Shown here: in pieces, positions 5,672-6,442 of the stretch
How positions within the stretch are numbered: the first letter of the stretch is position 1
How the letters are laid out: each line of letters opens with the position of its first letter
Source: Collinsella sp. TF08-11AT
GTDB taxonomy: Bacteria > Actinomycetota > Coriobacteriia > Coriobacteriales > Coriobacteriaceae
Length of the DNA: 6,442 nt
Direction of reading: 5' to 3'
Assembly (NCBI RefSeq): GCF_003437035.1
Contig: NZ_QSRL01000013.1
Coordinates: forward strand, 1 to 6,442
Translations under genes and position numbers: made by a program
The notes under the pieces: model-generated
What the model saw: only the letters and a program-made list of their open reading frames with translations
Told to the model about the DNA's origin: nothing
The model's database searches: none

Positions 5672-6397
5672 ATGGACACCGCAACGCGCGACCGCAACAT
5701 AGCAACTTGGTTGGGCGATGCGCCGCGGCCGGTACGTGACACGACGAACCAGCTGCTCGAGCGCATCGCCCTTTTGCGTGCCGAGCAGACCATCTACCCG
5801 GCACAAGACGACATCCTCAATGCCCTCGCCTACACGCCGGCAGACCACGTCAAGGTTGTCATCTTGGGTCAAGACCCCTATCACGGGCCTAACCAGGCCA
5901 TGGGGCTGTCGTTTTCGGTCCCCGCGACACAAACCAAACTGCCGCCGAGCCTGCGCAACATCTATAAGGAACTCAACGCCGATCTGGACTGCCCCATCCC
6001 CGCCACGGGAGACCTAACCCCCTGGGCACAACAGGGCATCCTGCTCCTCAACACCACGCTCACCGTGCGTGAGCATGCCGCCAATTCGCACGCCAAGCTG
6101 GGCTGGAGCACGCTGACCGACTACGTCATCGAGCGCTGCTGCCAGCTGCCCCAGCCGGTAGTCTTTTTGGCATGGGGCCGCTTTGCCCAGCAGATGATCG
6201 AGGGCAAGCTCGCCGCGACCGGCGCGGGCAGAAAAACCAGCAAGTTCTGCCTTGCGTCCACGCACCCCTCGCCGCTTTCGGCAAACCGCGCCACGGCAGA
6301 ACTCCCCGCCTTTATGGGGTCGCGCCCCTTCTCCGCTGCCAATCGACTACTCGAACAGCACGGCTCGGCCCCCGTCAACTGGACTTGCCTCGGCTAA
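5672..6397 (+). CDS. ung: Uracil-DNA glycosylase, family 1
   Basis: This 241-residue cytoplasmic repair enzyme cleaves uracil from DNA to leave an abasic site, the first step of base excision repair. All family-1 motifs are present: the water-activating loop GQDPYHG (66-72, catalytic D68), the uracil-stacking GLSFSVP (78-84), LLLNTTLTVR (124-133, uracil-specificity N127), and the DNA-intercalating loop HPSPLSA (198-204, H198 and leucine L202). After that loop the sequence reads NRATAELPAFMGSRPFSAAN, where E. coli Ung has a shorter HRGFFGCNHF segment. This is an insertion of about six residues (207-213). The C-terminus, LLEQHGSAPVNW, is normal. ATG 5672 follows AAAGGAG by four bases. Expression may be controlled by the dyad just upstream. 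It is a housekeeping gene and marks this side as core chromosome. Confidence 0.97.
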   Translation: MDTATRDRNIATWLGDAPRPVRDTTNQLLERIALLRAEQTIYPAQDDILNALAYTPADHVKVVILGQDPYHGPNQAMGLSFSVPATQTKLPPSLRNIYKELNADLDCPIPATGDLTPWAQQGILLLNTTLTVREHAANSHAKLGWSTLTDYVIERCCQLPQPVVFLAWGRFAQQMIEGKLAATGAGRKTSKFCLASTHPSPLSANRATAELPAFMGSRPFSAANRLLEQHGSAPVNWTCLG

Positions 6398-6420
6398 AAA
6401 TCGATACATCAAAAACGCGC

Positions 6421-6442
6421 CCGACGGCAATCTTGCCATCGG
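6421..6442 (+). terminator. Hairpin after ung, cut by the window end
   Basis: CCGACGGCAA (6421-6430) pairs with TTGCCATCGG (6433-6442) with one mismatch, 24 bases after the ung stop. It is probably the stem of a Rho-independent terminator, but a T run would fall outside the window and cannot be checked. Confidence 0.55.

Noticed and set aside
4708..5793. Open reading frame of 361 codons antisense to the EamA transporter
   Set aside because: The product is a charged, low-complexity shadow. The plus-strand frame has clear membrane segments, EamA motifs and a good ribosome binding site.

Overview
The window looks like a chromosomal accessory junction from a high-GC Gram-positive anaerobe of the Coriobacteriia, most like Collinsella. 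This is inferred from the roughly 60 % GC content, strong purine-rich ribosome binding sites and the style of the proteins. No phylogenetic marker was available to confirm it.

The left third (1 to about 2154) is mobile DNA. It holds the 5' part of one IS110-family transposase on the minus strand, running off the window at base 1. Back to back with it is a complete second IS110-family element on the plus strand (about 594-2154). The second element has a 370-residue DEDD transposase, a 15-bp perfect inverted repeat just inside its ends, and about 300 bases of structured non-coding DNA downstream of the gene, the arrangement expected of the IS1111 group. The first element instead has its structured non-coding DNA upstream of its gene, as in the IS110 group proper. 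Both non-coding stretches are candidate guide (bridge/seek) RNA loci. Between and beside the elements lies a short repeat array of about 25-bp units built on AAGGAnnGTCCC, partly arranged as an inverted pair. One unit sits on each side of the second element, so it appears to have landed inside the array.

The right two thirds (2246-6442) look like ordinary host chromosome: a MATE-family multidrug/metabolite exporter (plus), a LysR-type regulator (minus, convergent with the MATE gene), a divergent EamA/DMT-family transporter (plus), and family-1 uracil-DNA glycosylase (ung, plus), followed by a hairpin cut by the window end. The LysR gene and EamA gene share a 158-bp control region with overlapping dyads, so the regulator most likely controls that transporter and itself. 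A perfect AGATAC-N7-GTATCT dyad precedes ung.

The transposases use far more G/C-ending codons and many AGG arginine codons, unlike the host genes beside them, which supports acquisition from a higher-GC relative. I found no defence system or other clearly new multi-gene system. The parts most worth testing are the two guide-RNA candidates, the repeat array used as an insertion site, and the dyad before ung.
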